Assembly: GCA_041484195.1 (NCBI GenBank)
Contig: JBGPHC010000020.1
Coordinates: 1-64,000, forward strand
Origin: PSRI01 sp041484195
Lineage (GTDB): Bacteria; Bacteroidota; Bacteroidia; Chitinophagales; Chitinophagaceae
Direction: 5' to 3'
Length of the DNA: 64,000 nucleotides
Positions 62,068 to 64,000 of this stretch are shown in pieces (position 1 is the first letter of the stretch; each line of letters opens with the position of its first letter). The translations under genes were made by a program, and so were the position numbers. Below the pieces are notes generated by a model. That model was not told where the DNA came from. It was given only the letters and a program-made list of their open reading frames with translations, and ran no database searches.

Positions 62068-64000
62068 ATGCAAAATGAATTGCGCAAACAGCAGGCTTTG
62101 GAATACCATTCCAAAGGAAGGCCTGGAAAGATTGAAGTTGTACCCACCAAAGAGGCTAAAACACAAAGAGACCTGTCATTGGCTTATTCTCCGGGCGTAG
62201 CCGTTCCCTGCAAGGAAATTCAGGAAAACCCAGAATCCGTTTACAAGTACACTGCCAAGGGCAACCTGGTGGCCGTGATCAGCAATGGAACTGCCGTTTT
62301 GGGATTGGGAGATATCGGGCCTGAAGCGGGCAAACCAGTAATGGAAGGGAAAGCCGTGCTCTTCAAGATATTCGCAGATATAGATGTATTTGACATTGAG
62401 ATCAACGAGAAGGATCCCGATCAATTTATCAGTATAGTAAAATCGCTGGAACCCACATTTGGAGGTATTAATCTCGAAGATATCAAGGCGCCGGAATGTT
62501 TTTATATCGAAAAGAAGCTGAAAGAAACGATGAAGATTCCGGTGATGCACGACGACCAGCATGGTACTGCCATCATCAGTTCGGCCGCTCTGTTGAACGC
62601 TTTGGAGCTGCAGGGAAAAAAAATTGACAAAGTCAGGTTTGTGGTAAACGGAGCAGGCGCAGCCGCCATCGCCTGCGTGCTTTTGTACGAAGCGCTGGGA
62701 GCAAAGAACGAAAATTTCTTATTGTTTGACAGGAAAGGGGTCCTGCACATGGAAAGGCCGGGCCTGGATGATACAAGGCTCCATTTTGCAACTACCCGCA
62801 AGAAGGATATCAGTCTCGCGGAGGCCATGAAAGGCGCCGACGTATTCATAGGATTGAGCGCGGGAAATACGATTACTCCCGAAATGGTGAAATCCATGGC
62901 CAAAAACCCGATCGTATTTGCGATGGCCAATCCCGATCCGGAAATAAGCTGGGAAGCGGCTACTGCTGTGCGTAAGGATATCATCATGGCCACAGGCAGG
63001 AGCGATTATCCCAACCAGGTGAATAATGTTTTAGGATTCCCCTATATATTCAGAGGGGCCCTGGATGTGAGGGCCACCCAGATCAATGAAGCCATGAAGA
63101 TGGCCGCAGTGAAGGCTTTGGCAGACCTCGCCCGAAAGCCCGTGCCCGACATGGTGAATATGGCATACAATGAGAAAACCATTTCATTCGGTCCCAATTA
63201 TATCATCCCAAAACCACTGGACCCCCGATTAATTTCCGTGGTATCTCCCGCCGTGGCCCGCGCGGCCATGGAAAGCGGCGTTGCCAAACACCCTATCGAT
63301 GATTGGGACCGGTACCGTACCGAACTGGACCGGCGGCTGGGCAATGACAACCAACTGTTCCGTGTGATCGGCAATAAAGCCAGAAAGGATCCCAAACGGG
63401 TGGTATTTGCGGAAGCAGACAACGTGAAGATCCTGAAAGCGGCGCAGATAGTCCTGGACGATGGTATCGCTTATCCTATATTGTTAGGAGAGGAAAGAAA
63501 GATCAGGATGCTGGCGGAGGCGAATAATATTGACCTGGAAAGTATTCCCATCATCGATCCGCGTGCCGACGAATTGGAAGCCAAAAGGCAGGAATTTGCC
63601 GAACTCTATTTTAAGAAACGCCAGCGTCGTGGCGTGAACCAATACGAAGCCTATAAATCCATGAGGGACCGAATCCGTTTTGCCTGCATGATGCTGGAAA
63701 CAGGTGAGGCTGATGCCGTGATCGGAGGGCTCACCCGCAATTATCCCGAGACTGTGAGGCCGGCCCTGCAGGTGATTGGGACTGAAAAGGGAGTGAAAAA
63801 TATTGCCGGCATGTATATCATGCTCACCAAACAAGGTCCCCTATTCCTGGCAGACACCACCGTGAATTTTAATCCCACCTCAGAGGAATTGGCCGACATT
63901 ACCCTGATGGTGGCCAATGAAGTCCGTATGTTCGGCATTACTCCCCGTATAGCCATGCTCAGTTATTCCAATTTCGGCACGAGTAATACACCGGAAGCAA
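62068..64000 (+). CDS. maeB: NADP-dependent malic enzyme fused to phosphotransacetylase domain (partial)
   Basis: The frame from the ATG at 62068 is open to the right edge (644 codons); the full protein should be about 760 residues. The malic enzyme domain comes first: LSLAYSPGVAVPC (about residues 37-49), GNLVAVISNGTAVLGLGDIG (split, 68-87), DDQHGTAI near 159-166 and the NAD(P) fold with VVNGAGAAAIA. A PTA-like domain follows from about residue 425 (RVVFAEADNVKIL) and is cut off at the edge. MaeB makes pyruvate and NADPH from malate; the fused PTA domain acts as an acetyl-CoA-sensing part rather than an enzyme in studied cases. It would help drain 2-oxoglutarate-derived malate. Confidence 0.93.
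   Translation, partial: MQNELRKQQALEYHSKGRPGKIEVVPTKEAKTQRDLSLAYSPGVAVPCKEIQENPESVYKYTAKGNLVAVISNGTAVLGLGDIGPEAGKPVMEGKAVLFKIFADIDVFDIEINEKDPDQFISIVKSLEPTFGGINLEDIKAPECFYIEKKLKETMKIPVMHDDQHGTAIISSAALLNALELQGKKIDKVRFVVNGAGAAAIACVLLYEALGAKNENFLLFDRKGVLHMERPGLDDTRLHFATTRKKDISLAEAMKGADVFIGLSAGNTITPEMVKSMAKNPIVFAMANPDPEISWEAATAVRKDIIMATGRSDYPNQVNNVLGFPYIFRGALDVRATQINEAMKMAAVKALADLARKPVPDMVNMAYNEKTISFGPNYIIPKPLDPRLISVVSPAVARAAMESGVAKHPIDDWDRYRTELDRRLGNDNQLFRVIGNKARKDPKRVVFAEADNVKILKAAQIVLDDGIAYPILLGEERKIRMLAEANNIDLESIPIIDPRADELEAKRQEFAELYFKKRQRRGVNQYEAYKSMRDRIRFACMMLETGEADAVIGGLTRNYPETVRPALQVIGTEKGVKNIAGMYIMLTKQGPLFLADTTVNFNPTSEELADITLMVANEVRMFGITPRIAMLSYSNFGTSNTPEA

Overview
The window looks like a chromosomal segment of a Bacteroidota bacterium, most likely from the Chitinophagaceae or a nearby family. 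Signs of this are a C-terminal type IX secretion sorting domain, a SecA of about 1,110 residues with a SEC-C tail, an alpha-2-macroglobulin lipoprotein paired with penicillin-binding protein 1C, a fused malic enzyme-phosphotransacetylase, and Bacteroidota-type promoters (TTG, then 19-20 bases, then TAnnTTTG). The family-level placement is inference. I see no tRNA, rRNA, CRISPR array or transposase.

Layout. 1-5.9 kb: small, partly AT-rich accessory genes (two hypothetical exported proteins, DUF1643, GIY-YIG, an SDR-like epimerase, an alpha/beta hydrolase with an AraC regulator, an MmcQ/YjbR protein) with GC-rich hairpin repeats between them. 6.0-20.9 kb: a one-directional block that joins a complete trans-4-hydroxy-L-proline catabolic pathway (epimerase, FAD-dependent D-hydroxyproline dehydrogenase, DapA-family deaminase, alpha-ketoglutarate semialdehyde dehydrogenase) to L-arabinofuranose-releasing enzymes (one GH51, two GH127), a clan GH-A hydrolase and a glutaminase-like (DUF4965) protein broken by one in-frame stop codon. 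The simplest reading is a locus for using both the imino acid and the arabinose of plant hydroxyproline-rich glycoproteins such as extensins.

21.0-21.75 kb has no protein gene. It holds two tandem copies of a structured element of about 176 bases, exactly 367 bases apart, with covarying hairpins: probably two paralogous small RNAs. 21.8-34.3 kb, minus strand: a beta-CASP nuclease, a DUF4442 protein, an exported thioredoxin, a membrane-anchored papain-like protease, PBP1C and the alpha-2-macroglobulin. 34.5-38.3 kb: a 7-TM protein, then a secreted T9SS protein with a lipoprotein partner. 39-51 kb: housekeeping genes (lysA, scpB, atpG, a phosphoethanolamine-transferase-like enzyme, secA, deoC, a SPOR protein, an M20 amidohydrolase).

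51.1-52.7 kb: a small Clp N-domain gene appears split by an AT-rich CPBP protease gene bounded by 17-base imperfect inverted repeats, like a gene cassette. 52.8-58.6 kb, minus strand: an operon with a YtrA-type GntR regulator, two ABC transporters, an envelope protein, a 58-residue single-TM protein and possibly exported redox proteins. A perfect 9-6-9 palindrome next to a TATATTTG box in front of the first gene is the likely operator. 58.7-64.0 kb: an M16 metalloprotease and, divergently, maeB, which runs off the right edge.
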